In this document: positions 9,008-19,367 of the stretch, piece by piece
Layout of the letters: each line of letters begins with the position of its first letter
Position numbering within the stretch: the first letter of the stretch is position 1
NCBI GenBank assembly: GCA_016098155.1
Contig: JAAAJB010000600.1
Span: 1,568-20,934 of the forward strand
DNA from: Actinomortierella ambigua
Taxonomy: Eukaryota > Mortierellomycota > Mortierellomycetes > Mortierellales > Mortierellaceae
Length of the DNA stretch: 19,367 nt
Reading direction: 5' to 3'
Translations under genes and position numbers: made by a program
Notes under the pieces: model-generated
Database searches by the model: none
What the model was told of the DNA's origin: nothing
Seen by the model: the letters and a program-made list of their open reading frames with translations, nothing else

Positions 9008-12000
9008 ATGTTTGACGGCAGTTTCAAGTCGCGCAAAGCCATCAGTCTTGGTGGCAACAGGCAGCAAGTCGACAAGCAGCGCTTGCTCCGCCAAGCACAG
9101 GAAGAGCGTCGCGCTAGAGAGGCTGAACGTCTTCGTCTTCGATCCGCAGAACACATTCAGGTAGCCACACTCCACCAGATATGCTCTCATGTTGTCATGC
9201 CACAGATGGAGAGTCTAACTAGCGCCTCTTTATTGCTTCCTGGTCTCATTGTGGGATTAACATTTGGTACTGGACGGTAGGCGTGGTACAGAGGGCGAAA
9301 GATCGCTGCCGATCTTCGACAGGAACTTCGCACATTGTGGGATAAGGACGTTCTTGCGCTAGAAGCACACCTCCAATCAACGACATCAGACCCAACCGCC
9401 ATCGCAACATCAGTCCATCATATCACTCGAAAGTTCTTGTTCTTCTTCAGGCCAGCATGGGACCATACCCGTCTTGTTCGGATGCTCAACCTAACGCTCT
9501 CTGATGTCCAGTTGAACGCTACCACCACCAAGGCTATCATCCTACCCTTTGCCAAAAGTGGATACGATCAGGACTGGGGCCAATTACTTACAAGGTTTCT
9601 GCGCCTGTTGATGAAGCACCTGGAAGACTGTGGTGGCTGGTACGTGTCAAGACCTACAAATTAGTGTCTGACTGACACATTGCAACTCTTGCGGATGTGT
9701 GAGTGGTGTTTTTTTTTCTCACTCTCTCTCGCTCTCGCTCTCACTCTTAGGCCAGAAGACGAGAGCTGCTCACTGGTGACACTGTTGGACACACTCATCG
9801 CGCCAGGATCATTTACAGGCGTTGTTGGGAATGACCGGGCCAGAGAGCTATCACAGAGCCTTGTCGACGTCTTTGTTCAGTCTGATTTGTTCTCAGCGAT
9901 CCACAAGTTCATGGAGGGAGTGGTATGATGGCATGCATGGTCCAGGCCCCACAGTGTGCGTATCGCAAGGGATAGCTGTGGCTATCGATACTGACCAGCC
10001 AGCCTCTTTCTCACTTTGTATGGACATTATAGTCAGTGGATGAAAAGGACAGGACATCAGTGGCAATGTCGCTTCTTTTGGCCGAACGGATTTGCAAGTC
10101 ATATCAGTCAGAGCCTGGGGATTACGCTCGGCTGATTGCACAATTCACCCGCCATATCATGACAATCCCTCTGTTGCCCAACAGAGTCACCATCGAGGCT
10201 ATCACCACTTTCACAAGTAGGCTCCCTCTCGATGCCATTCTGCAGCAGCTTGCCGCAGATAACTGCCAGTCTGTTCCATCTTGGCCCCAGAACGACATTA
10301 TTGCACTTCTCGCCAACATCCTTGCATTTGGACATGGTCGAATCAATAAGATGAGTTTGACCACATCGGGCGCCTACGTCAGAGTCTTGACGGCTCTCTT
10401 GGGCATGGTGCCCACTAATCTTATTGAGGCGCCTGTTGTCAAAACAGTGAATGAGGACGAAGATGACGAGGATGCAGAATGGCGACTGGAGACTGTACCT
10501 GGCTCCTCACCAAAATCATCATCGACAAACGGGCGTCTTGACCCGCGAATGCTAAAGTGGCTTTCTTTGGCACATGATATCAACCACCTCAACAATCTTC
10601 TTCTGGCCCTCGGTTCATCCACTGGTGGTAGCTTCTCGGAACAACTATTGGGCGACATTACCCAACTACTCCTCAACCTCATCACCTTATTCCCGTCACA
10701 CAAAATCAATATCCTGAGCAGTCTAATGTTCTTCCGATTCGGCATTCAACACCAAGATTCGATCGGAGCCGCTGTACCGGGAACTTCAATCATCAAGATC
10801 GCATTGGACACGTTCTTGACAACGAATCTTTATCAGCAGCTTCCAAAAACGATGCAGATGGCTGACACTGCGGCGAGAGTTGTAGCCATTATGGATCCTC
10901 AACATACGCCAGCCTGGGGTTTTATGGCGATTATTGCAGAGCTGTACTGCCAAATTCTGGTGACAATGGGCGACGACGAGTTTCATGACTCTGCACGGAA
11001 TCCGATCCCACTCTCAAGCGTGGTCGCCCTATCTGCAACTGTCCGGGATGCCTCGTTTTTGCTTTGGTGGCATGACAATGCTCTTAACATGAGTGACCAC
11101 TTTGCCGGCTCCAAGAATCTCACCATCGGCTATTTGCGCGACATCATCACAAAGCTGACAAGGCAGCTGCATGCGCGAGACTCGAGGCGCCCATTCTGTC
11201 CCAAAGATCACTGGCTTGCACCGATGCCTCTGGATATGGCCTCGTTCAAGCGCGCTGTTGTATTAGATGAAGAAAATTTGGGAGACGACAGGGACGACGA
11301 GGTTGAAGACGAAACGGGTCGGCCCATAGGCATCACGGAGCGAACGAATCGGCGTCTCCGGACGACACAACTCGCTCGTTTGTCTCCTCGTCTCGGTGTG
11401 CTCAACAACATTCCATTTGTCATCCGATTCGAAGACCGTGTTGCCATCTTCAGAGCGTTTGTCGAATCGGACCGAAGTCGGACACCGTGGGCCTTTGATT
11501 TCATGCATCAGTCTCGCGCCGTCATTCGCCGAGATCATGTGTTTGAGGATGGATTCGATTATCTCAACCCCCTCGGTAAGTCTCTGGTCCGACGCCCTGT
11601 TTCTCTTTTCTTTCTTTTGTGTGTGTGTGTGTGTGCGTGTGTTTTTTTTTGTTGTTGCATCATTACCATATTGACCCTTCTTTTATGTCGTCGGGTAAAT
11701 TTTAGGAACAAAACTCAAAGGAAGGGTTTCCATCAGCTTTATGGATCAGTATGGCATCCCGGAGGCAGGCATCGATGGTGGAGGCGTATTCAAAGAGTTT
11801 TTGACATCGCTTGTACTAGAGGCGTTTGACGCCAGGGTTGGACTGTTCATGAACACGTCGGGCCAACTGCTGTATCCAAACCCACAGAGCTTTGCTCGCG
11901 AGTCGCGAAAGCTACAAGAGTACGAATTTTTGGGCCGAATGCTCGGCAAGGCCCTCTATGAAGGTATCCTCATTGATGCAGCTTTTGCAGGATTTTTCCT

Positions 12001-12851
12001 CAGCAAGTGCCTTGGACAGATGAACTACCTGGATGACCTGCCATCATTGGACCCAGAGCTGTACAAGGGTCTCATGTTCCTCAAGAACTATGAGGGCAAC
12101 GTCGAGGATCTTTCTCTGTATTTTACTGTTGACGATGAAGGTATGGAGACTCTATCCTCTTTGGCCTATGCATGCACAAGCAACTCTATTGTGTTTAAGC
12201 TACTCTCCAAACTCTAACATCCTTTATTTTTTTTCTCACTATTTTGTGACGTCCGCTATGTTTGGCGGTGACGACATAGAACTGGGCGTTTCCAAAACGC
12301 GAGAGCTTATTCCCGGCGGTAGCAACGTTCAGGTGACGCGGCAGAACCGCATCCGGTACATCTACCTGATGGCGCACTACCGGCTCAACTACCAGATCGA
12401 GGCTCAGTGCCGGGCCTTTTTCCGCGGTCTGAAGGACCTGATCGACCCCAAGTGGCTGTGGATGTTCAACCAGCAAGAGTTGCAGGTGATGCTTGGCGGC
12501 GCGCAGACGGCCATCCAGTTGGATGATCTGAAGCAAAATGTCGTGTACTCCAATTTTGCCGAGAGCGATCCGACCATTCAGCATTTTTGGTCTGTGGTCG
12601 AGGATATGTCCGAGGATGATCGCCGGCTGCTGGTCAAGTTTGTGACCTCCTGTGCTCGGCCACCGCTGCTGGGATTCAAGGAGCTCAACCCAAAGATGTG
12701 TATCCGGAATGCTGGCGATGCAGAGGATCGACTGCCGACGAGTAGTACGTGCATGAATCTGCTCAAGCTTCCAGCTTTTAGAACTCGGAAACAACTCAAG
12801 GAGAAGCTTATGTATGCCATTCATGCAGAAGCCGGATTTGACCTTTCGTAG
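9008..12851 (+). CDS. HUL5: HECT-type E3 ubiquitin ligase, HUL5/UBE3C family
   Basis: Six exons: 9008-9160, 9281-9639, 9751-9922, 10033-11575, 11706-12140, 12280-12851; introns of 120, 111, 110, 130 and 139 nt, all GT...AG and in phase. The product is 1077 aa, close to human UBE3C (1083). In known members this proteasome-associated ligase extends polyubiquitin chains on stalled or misfolded substrates. The start (MFDGSFKSRKAISLGGNRQ, then KQRLLRQAQEERRAREAERL) matches the family's N-terminal signature. An IQ-like motif, EHIQAWYRGRKIAADLR, is completed across intron 1. The middle is alpha-helical with an acidic patch (EDEDDEDAEW). The HECT domain spans about 710-1077: AGIDGGGVFKEFL, LLYPNP, FLGRMLGKALYEG, FAGFFLSK, ELIPGG, and the catalytic loop LPTSSTCMNLLKLP with Cys1045. 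It ends GFDLS, as in the family. All key residues are present, so the enzyme should be active. Confidence 0.96.
11618..11641 (+). repeat. Short (TG) repeat within a HECT gene intron
   Basis: A TG dinucleotide run of about 24 bases with one TGCG interruption sits in intron 4 (11576-11705) of the HECT gene, followed by a T-run. It is probably neutral but may be polymorphic. Confidence 0.85.
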
Positions 12852-12860
12852 ACTGCCTCC

Positions 12861-12866
12861 AATAAA
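12861..12866 (+). terminator. AATAAA signal for the HECT ligase gene
   Basis: AATAAA begins ten bases after the TAG at 12849-12851, implying a very short 3' UTR. An A-rich stretch follows. The same close spacing is seen at the VPS9-domain gene. Confidence 0.55.
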
Positions 12867-14340
12867 CCAAACGAGAAAAAAAGAGAAAAGGAAAAAACGG
12901 GGGTATCATTCTCAAAACCCAGTACAATACAAGGTTAACAAGAAGAATGACGATCCAAACGACGCTCCTTTGTTTGAGGATAGGGGTCCGAAGAAGAGCA
13001 GGTACTCCATTGTGCTCTAATCAAGGGTACCCCGTCCATTTGATATCGCCACGATGCAGGGGTGCGCTGATGCCGAGAGATCCTCCCTCCTCAGTCCAAA
13101 CCGCTGCTGCCAATAGTCCTTGTTGTTGTTTCTCGTCGTAAAGGAAGAGAGAGGGCATCCTCACTCTGTTGCTCTCGTTCTACTTTGACGCACAGCTGGC
13201 TTTTGTGGGAACATTCGCTGTCATATATCGACCGGGGAGACACAGCAAAGCCTTGTCACAGGAAGAAATTGGATAAAAAAAGAGGTTATCCACGAAACAC
13301 ATGCCAGCATCGTGGCTGGTCCTTTTCGGGAGACACGAGAGGTCGAAAGGACTTGGAGAGCTCTGGGGGGAATACAATCCATTATCGCAGAGCACTACTA
13401 CACAACACGGCAGGGTGAGAATCGATTCGATTTAGATATTCCTCCGAAGGGGGTGCAGATGACTTCAAAGAAGCAATCAACTAAAGTTTTAAGGGATGGG
13501 GAGGAAAAAAAAACTTTTTCTTGGTCATATCGTGCGAACAAATATTGAATGACATTGAGCAAAACACGACTTAAGATGTAGACAAAGATGACTAGCCCAG
13601 TGGTATCAGTAAGGGTGAGCTGCGCGAGAGAAAGAAGCATCCAGAGACTGTACAGCATTGGGCATGGGCTTGAAGGTGCACTGCTTGTTTATTTTTTTAA
13701 GGGATGAAGGCGCTACCACACCATTGAAGCATATGACCATGTAGTGCTACCTTTAAAGAAAGAGGATGGCGTGGTCAGGCCAGCATGCTGGCTTATCTAT
13801 CAATGACATTGACATTATGCAGACTGCACGTTTAACAGAGAGGAAGAGGAAAAGGGTAATAAAAAAGCATAAATGCTATTATTGTAGTAGCGCACATGCA
13901 TTTCATTGGGCGTTCTTTGAAGGGTGGGAACTTGGAAATAACGCCGAGTGGCCCAGCAAACAGAAGGAATAGGGTATCGTCATGTCACCTTCCATTCTGC
14001 CTGGGCTCCAGTGAGCAAAGTAAAAAAAAAAAAAAAAAACAAAAGAAAGGTCAAGAGGAATGCCTCTCTCGCGGCTTGTAAACACACGCCTTCTATTAAC
14101 AACAATGGTATGTTCTGTTCATTTTCGCCAGGCCAGGAGAGAGGTTCTTTGGTGTGGTGGTGGTTGGTGGTGGTGTGGGGTTCAAAGAAGAGGTGTGGGC
14201 ATGTGAGTAAGTGAGTGAGAGCAAGAGCAAAACAGAAAGAAACAATGAAGTGAAGGGGGGTTGTTCCCTGGCCCGTACACATACACACCCTGCACATGGC
14301 GCCTCCTTTTTTCATACCTTGGCCTTTCTTTCTTCTTTTC
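12867..14340. other. Long intergenic region without a convincing gene
   Basis: About 1.5 kb with scattered stops in all frames. The longest frames are under 130 codons and have no recognisable protein character. One minus-strand frame (13658-13398) is hydrophobic and one plus-strand frame (13312-13548) is mixed, but neither has other support. No tRNA B-box or cloverleaf was spotted. There are A-runs (for example 14022-14039) and a 14-bp palindrome at 13779-13792. Part of it probably belongs to the upstream regulatory region of the kinase gene. Confidence 0.5.
13779..13792. repeat. Perfect 14-bp palindrome
   Basis: GCCAGCATGCTGGC is a perfect palindrome in otherwise unremarkable intergenic DNA, about 730 bp upstream of the kinase gene start. 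It may be a dimeric transcription-factor site or chance; I know no factor to assign. Confidence 0.6.
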
Positions 14341-14354
14341 TCTTGCGTTCTTTA

Positions 14355-14431
14355 CCCCCCAACTCCCCCACTTCCCTCCTTCTCTCCCACCTATCCCTTT
14401 CCCCCACCTATCCCCATCCCCATCCCCATCC
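14355..14431 (-). promoter_or_regulatory. C-tract promoter/leader with G-quadruplex potential on the minus strand
   Basis: Upstream of the kinase ATG the plus strand is almost pure pyrimidine. C-runs at 14401-14405, 14412-14415, 14418-14421 and 14424-14427 are separated by loops of 6, 2 and 2 bases, satisfying the usual four-tract quadruplex pattern on the minus strand (i-motif on plus). Further C-runs lie at 14355-14360 and 14365-14369. The tract ends about 87 bases before the ATG and may be promoter or 5' UTR. Confidence 0.6.
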
Positions 14432-14517
14432 TTTCTAGTCCTAAAGGCGTGCTCTCTGTCGATCCAACCCTTGAACAGCAAACACATTCGTAGCCCGTGC
14501 TTTTCATTCCTTTGGCC

Positions 14518-17500
14518 ATGGCCCCCACGACGTCCACCACCTCTTTCTCCTCTCCACCTTCTCACCCCACGCCCCCCTCCAGCCCCTCCACTGCGCTCAA
14601 TGTCCAGGACAGCGACGCGGAGGATTTATCCACTTCAGGCCTGATGGATATGCAACCCCATCCTCGCCTTTTCCGTGCAAAGACGAAGAAGAGACCCTCC
14701 TTGCTCCTTATTCATTCCAATCTCGATCCTCCTCCTCCTCCTCCTCTTGACACAGCCTCCACCGTCTCTCCCTCTTCCCAACATTTCGGTGACCTGTCAC
14801 CAGCTTCCTCTGCGTTCGACCTAGAGGGTCTCGCTCCATCAGAAATGTCCACCACACCAGCGACCCCCATAACAGAGGAAGAGGAGATCTGGTTACAGAC
14901 GTCTTCCTTTGCTATGGAAGATCCAACATACCATGATCAGGGCATGCCCACCCCCTCTCTTTCTCTGCGGAGCAGCAGGAGCAAAAGGAAGGGCAAAAAG
15001 AAGATGGCAGCAGCTGACTTGGTGTTTGCACCAACACCGCCAGAGAACACGCCCGAGGACAACGTACCTCGCCGCCGTCGAGGGCTTCATGCCAAAAGCG
15101 CCTCTCTCCCTTCATCGGTCGAGACTAGTTTGGATGTGTTTGACCCTCGACTCTTGAACAGTCTGTTTTTGGACGCCGACCTTTACAATCATGAGGGCGG
15201 CAGCACGGCCAAGAGGCGTCGCCGAAAGAGGGCCGTCACTGAGGGAGTCTCGCTCGACATTAAGCAGCTTCGGCGCCAGCTTGGGCTAGAAGGTCTGACA
15301 GATGACCTCGCCTCTTTAGGACTAAACAACGATGGTTTCAGCGTCGACAGTAATGACCAGCCAGCCATGCACGGCCTTTTTGGTCTTGATATAGGCCAGG
15401 GTCACGAGTACGGTGATGCTGCTGACCATGGTGAGCAGTCAGCAGAGGAGGCTTTTGCGTCTCGCTCAGCAGCAGCGACAATAACATCAACAATATCATC
15501 ATCAACAACAACAACAACAACAACAAGAGCAGCAGCAGCAACAACAACAACATCGCATAATGGCAACAACAGCAGCAGCAACAGCAGCAATACGTTGGCC
15601 CGCATTTATGCCGCCCACGCTCACCCATCATTTCATGCACCTCTGAGTGTCCATTGGACACAAACTCAGAGCAATCTGCCCATCTTGTTAGAAGACGATG
15701 CACAGCTCCTACCTCCTATCGAACAGCAGCAGCAGCAGCAGGAGGAGGAGGGCGAGCAGCAACGGCAACAGTTACAACAACAGTATGCAAGGAGACTCCC
15801 ATCACGCGCTAACCAACGTTCGCGAGTCGCATCTGCACCTGCAACTCTGGCCGACCGATATCATGCTCAGTCTCACCCCTTCTCCAACGCTCTGCACAGT
15901 GGTTCAGAGGGTGGACATGCCATGTCCAAAACCATGCACCCTCTCCGGCGTCGACAACGTCTGTCAATGGGCCTGCGTGACCTTTTCGGACTCGATTCTG
16001 GTGGCACCCTGACGCACTCGCCACCGCCACCCTCACCCGCCAGCACAGCTCCCGTAGCCCCGCTTCCCTCACACACCTTGCATGATTGGCGACCTCCTCC
16101 TCCAGTCGAAGATCAGTCTTCCGCCTTTCCCGCTCTCTCTCATCTTTCCCACCCTTCTGCCTCAATCTCTCACCCTCTTCTTGAAATAGATGGCCAGGGT
16201 GTGAGTACTCAGTTGCCATCATTGTCAGCCTACGAGGCTGAGGACGACGATATTGTGAAGAGGGAGCGGCCATCTGCACCTCGGCTGCTGTCTCCGGTCC
16301 TCCTTCCGACTATCCCACCACCCTCTCCACCTCTTTCGCCTCTGCTGGCCCCTCATTTTCCCACAGCGGTCGTGCTCCCGTTGACTCCACCTTCTCCAGT
16401 TTCACCGCCAACAGCTGTAATGGGACTTGCTTCGTCTTCTAGATCATCGCTCGTGTCAACCGAATCCAGCCCGACGGCCTCATCCATGTCGATAACCACA
16501 TCATCCCAGCCACAGGAGGAACAGCCCCCTCCTTCTCCCGCGCCCCCATCATTGCCCCTGGCCCAGTCCGGAACACAGACGCAGCAACGGTCCCAAGTCG
16601 ACTCCTTGACTGGACGAGCTAGACAAAATAGTCGTAGTGGTAGCGTTGGTGGTGGTAGTGGTGGTGGTGATGATGATGGTGGTGGTAGTCGTAATAGTAG
16701 TGGTAGCGAAGCTGCAGAGGAAGAGACCTTGTCCACGAGGCCCCCGCCCCTCATACTCCCTAGTCCTATTGCACACCAGCTGACCACATCTACCCCTTGT
16801 CCCTATCTCTCGCTCGATGTCGACTCTTCTTGGTTGGGACATGCCAGCAGCGCCAGGGATGACGACGATGCACAGGAGGGTATAGAAGGAAGGAGGGGAG
16901 GAGGAGAGGACGAAGAAGAAGAAGAAGAGAAGGAGGAGGAGGAGGAGGAGAAAGAGGAAAGGAGAGATGGAGGAGAGAACCATTTGGACGTAATAGGGAG
17001 TAGAGAGAGTAGCGGCAACCTTGGGAGCAGTAGCAGCCATATCTGGAGCAGTTGTCATCAGGCAAAGACAGCAACAGAGACGGTCCAGAAGGAAGTGGAG
17101 GAGGAACGTGGATCCAACTCTAAATTAGTCAACACTACAAGAACATCAACATCAACAAAAACAGCAGCAGCAACATCAACAATAACAGCAACAACAAGGG
17201 CCACCATCGCCCATGGCCCAAAAGTAAACAACATCACCCCTTGTACCCCTGACAGAAGGGAGCACAGGGGCAGCTTCTACCACCACCAAGACATACAGCA
17301 GCAGCAGCAACACGACAGGAAAAGACACTGGTGGAGGAGAAACGACCCTCGAGCACAAGAGCTGGGAAAGCCCGTGCCTGTTCGGTCGGTAGCTGCACAA
17401 GGAAATGCAGCCGATGCACCAACACCAACGCCCATTTTAGCAGCAGATATTGCAGTTGTTGCTTCCACCGCAGGCGGCCACGACAACCAGGCCACCACAC

Positions 17501-19367
17501 CATGTCAACCTCATCTACTGAAGCAACAGCAACAGCAGCCAAGATCACCATTACTCCCTGACCACTCTGTTACCCCTTCACCTCTGTCTTTGGACAAGGT
17601 GGACCAAAAATCCCACTCCTTGTCCTTATCCCATCCTTCCGTTGAATCTGCACTAGTTCAGGACCGATGGGCCCTTGCTGTTAATCCTTCTAATCAACCA
17701 ACGCTGGCCCTTAGCACTGCCAACACTTCCTCTTCTTCATCATCATCTTCCTCTTCTCCTTCTTCCTCCTCCTCTTTGTCTTCTTCCATTTCTTGTCCTT
17801 CCCTTGCTCTCATCCCTTCGTCATCCGCTTCCTCCTACTCTGCCACTCCATCCTTGGATCCCTCTCATCTTCCAAGAGATCCCACCTACAACGCTACCAC
17901 CGACTTTATCTCCAACTCCAACTCCACCCATTCCTTCACGACCCATGTCCCTGGTTCATCCATTCTAGCTCCTTTAAGCTCATCTTGCCTTTCAGCCGAT
18001 TCGTCGTTGTCGTTGTCGTTGTCGTTGCCACTGTCGGCATTATCTCCACCGCCCACGCTCTCATTATCATTATCAGTATCGTCATCCCACACAACAGCTG
18101 CGATGCTCTCCATGCAAACACCCGTCCTTCCAATGTTGGCTACAGATCTCCCGCACGAGCCTCTTTCTTGCTCTCCCGTCTCCACCGCCTTTCCCCATCC
18201 CTTACCCACACCAACCCCAGTCACCCACAACAACAACAACAATAACAACAATGGTAATAACAACCACCACAACAGTAATTACAGCAACAACAACAACAAC
18301 AACACGCACCATGGTCTCAACTTTAGCAATCGACGGTTGAGTAGTGGCAGCTTGCTCGGGATGGATCCCACGTCGCGCTTTGAGATTCTGGAACGATTAG
18401 GCTATGGGTAAGTTTGTTTTATTATGATTATTTTAAAATATCCCTTCCCCTTCCTCCTCCTCCTTCTCCTCCTCCTCTTTCCTCCTCCTCTTCTCTTCCT
18501 CCATGGCTATATCTCAGGATCCCTTCCCCCCCCCCATCCAAGCCCCTTCTCTTTGCCACCTTTTTTTGGGATCCTGGCCTCTGGTCAGAAAGAAAAGGAG
18601 CAGGGGAAAAAGGGAGCACGAAGGAGAGAGAGAGAGGACGGGGACGGGGCTCTAAACATTCCTTCTCAACTCTTTCTTTTTCTTTACTTCTTTTTTTTTT
18701 CCTCCCCCTCTTTTTTTTTCTACTCTCCCTCCAAAAAAAAAAAAAAAACTTCGTCGTTTATTGATGGCACCTTTTTTCGTCCTCTTTGTCCTTTTATGTG
18801 TATGTATCTGTATCTATGTCGGTCTATTATTGCTCTTGTTGTCATCGTCGTCGTCGTGGCTCTGGTGGTGGGGGTCTAGATCCAGTGGCTCGATCGTGTA
18901 CAAGGCACGCGACCTACAGGAAGACAAGATCATTGCCATCAAGAAGATCCCCATTGGCTTGCTCGCCGCCTTCCCGGGAGAGGAAACCACCTCCGAAGAT
19001 GTCGACTACTTTGTCTCGTGGATCGTCGATCACTGCATTGCCGACGAGCCCGCCGTCATCGACCCCCCTATCGAAGAAGACAATAACAACGACGACATGT
19101 TTAACGGCCACCCATCCCACCCTACCAATAATAGCGGCTGCAAGACACCTACCTCGCCAACTACAACCACAACTACTACTACTACCATCACCACAGAAGG
19201 AATATGCGGAAGAGAAGGAGGAGCCAATGAGGACGACGGCTTTGATGCGGCCCTTGCTGAGACTGCTCTCCGTTCCATGAATGGCCCTGACCTGGATGAA
19301 TCGCCAATATGCATCGGACAGCAACAACACCAGTCTGTAACGGGAACAACAGGAGGAGGAGGAGGAG
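14518..19367 (+). CDS. Large low-complexity protein with C-terminal protein kinase domain (3' end outside window)
   Basis: Exon 1 is 14518-18407 and exon 2 starts at 18880 and is open to the window edge; intron 18408-18879 (GTAAGT...TCTAG, 472 nt). The start ATG has a good context (GGCCATGG). In all, 1459 residues are visible. The first about 1285 are mostly disordered, with runs of Ser, Thr, Gln, Asn, Pro, Glu and Asp/Gly. Short ordered-looking islands are the stretch around KRRRRKRAVTEGVSLDIKQL (possible nuclear localisation signal plus helix) and RRRQRLSMGLRDLFGLDSGG. The kinase starts at FEILERLGYG; the glycine loop GYGSSGSIV is split by the intron (GG+A), and KIIAIKKIPI supplies the ATP-binding lysine (Lys1318). 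Instead of the usual short link to helix C, about 136 acidic and Thr-rich residues follow to the edge. A STE-group kinase is possible, but the catalytic loop is not in the window, so family and activity are undecided. Confidence 0.82.
18408..18879 (+). other. Long intron of the kinase gene, splitting the glycine-rich loop
   Basis: Donor GTAAGT and acceptor TCTAG fit in phase (GG+A gives the last Gly before SSGS). At 472 nt it is three to four times longer than most other introns here. It consists of strand-biased pyrimidine and purine stretches, a C-run near 18527-18535, a purine block (18589-18650), T-runs and an A16 run (about 18734-18749). No gene is seen inside it. Alternative donors or acceptors cannot be excluded. 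Confidence 0.75.

Noticed and set aside
11576..11829. Continuation of the HECT exon 4 frame past 11575
   Set aside because: It reads through GTAAGT and the TG/T-rich intron into a wrong frame. Splicing to 11706 gives the expected HECT sequence in another frame.
13398..13658. Minus-strand 86-codon hydrophobic frame, possibly a small membrane protein
   Set aside because: It has a plausible ATG and hydrophobic stretch but no polyadenylation signal, no paralogue and no neighbours of similar kind. Chance is the simpler reading; RNA-seq could revive it.
15338..15703. Minus-strand frames with Cys or Leu/Val runs opposite the kinase gene
   Set aside because: They are antisense readings of CAG/ACA triplet repeats in exon 1 and have no independent support.

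Overview
The window looks like nuclear DNA of a filamentous fungus. The genes are protein-coding and interrupted by spliceosomal introns of 110-139 nt with GT...AG borders (GTATG, GTAAG, GTGAG donors; TAG or CAG acceptors), plus one larger intron of 472 nt. Canonical AATAAA signals follow several stops, and many proteins carry long Ser/Thr/Gln/Asn runs. Gene content (siroheme synthase, a VPS9-domain Rab5 GEF, a HUL5/UBE3C-type HECT ligase, a eukaryotic protein kinase) fits a fungus. The intron style and homopolymer-rich proteins suggest an early-diverging lineage such as Mortierellomycotina or another Mucoromycota, but this placement is inference. I saw no rRNA, tRNA, CRISPR array or complete transposon.

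Layout. 1-430: a diverged inverted repeat of about 92-bp arms, each arm holding the 5' part of a small ORF pointing outwards (one leaves the window). 1040-2197 (+): two-exon gene for a small secreted orphan protein with an acidic block followed by a Lys/His/Asn block. 2198-2463: convergent 3' spacer with a perfect (AG)52 microsatellite. 2464-4388 (-): two-exon siroheme synthase (Met8-like domain plus uroporphyrinogen-III methyltransferase). 4681-8561 (-): five-exon VPS9-domain protein whose catalytic domain is split by a disordered insert of about 200 residues. 8562-9007: shared divergent promoter with four 20-bp tandem repeats. 9008-12851 (+): six-exon HUL5/UBE3C HECT E3 ligase, complete at 1077 aa. 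12852-14517: spacer ending in a C-rich, potentially quadruplex-forming promoter tract. 14518 to the right edge (+): a very large Ser/Thr/Gln-rich protein whose kinase domain begins at the end of exon 1 and is cut by the window edge.

The genes do not form a pathway cluster. They cover sulfur/siroheme metabolism, endosomal Rab5 activation, proteasome-associated ubiquitin chain extension and signalling, as expected for ordinary euchromatic fungal sequence. No defence system, biosynthetic cluster or mobile cassette is evident. All exon structures were built by hand from splice-site phase and protein-family continuity. The five main gene models close in frame with no internal stops; the kinase model is open at the right edge. 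Any residue numbers depend on those models.
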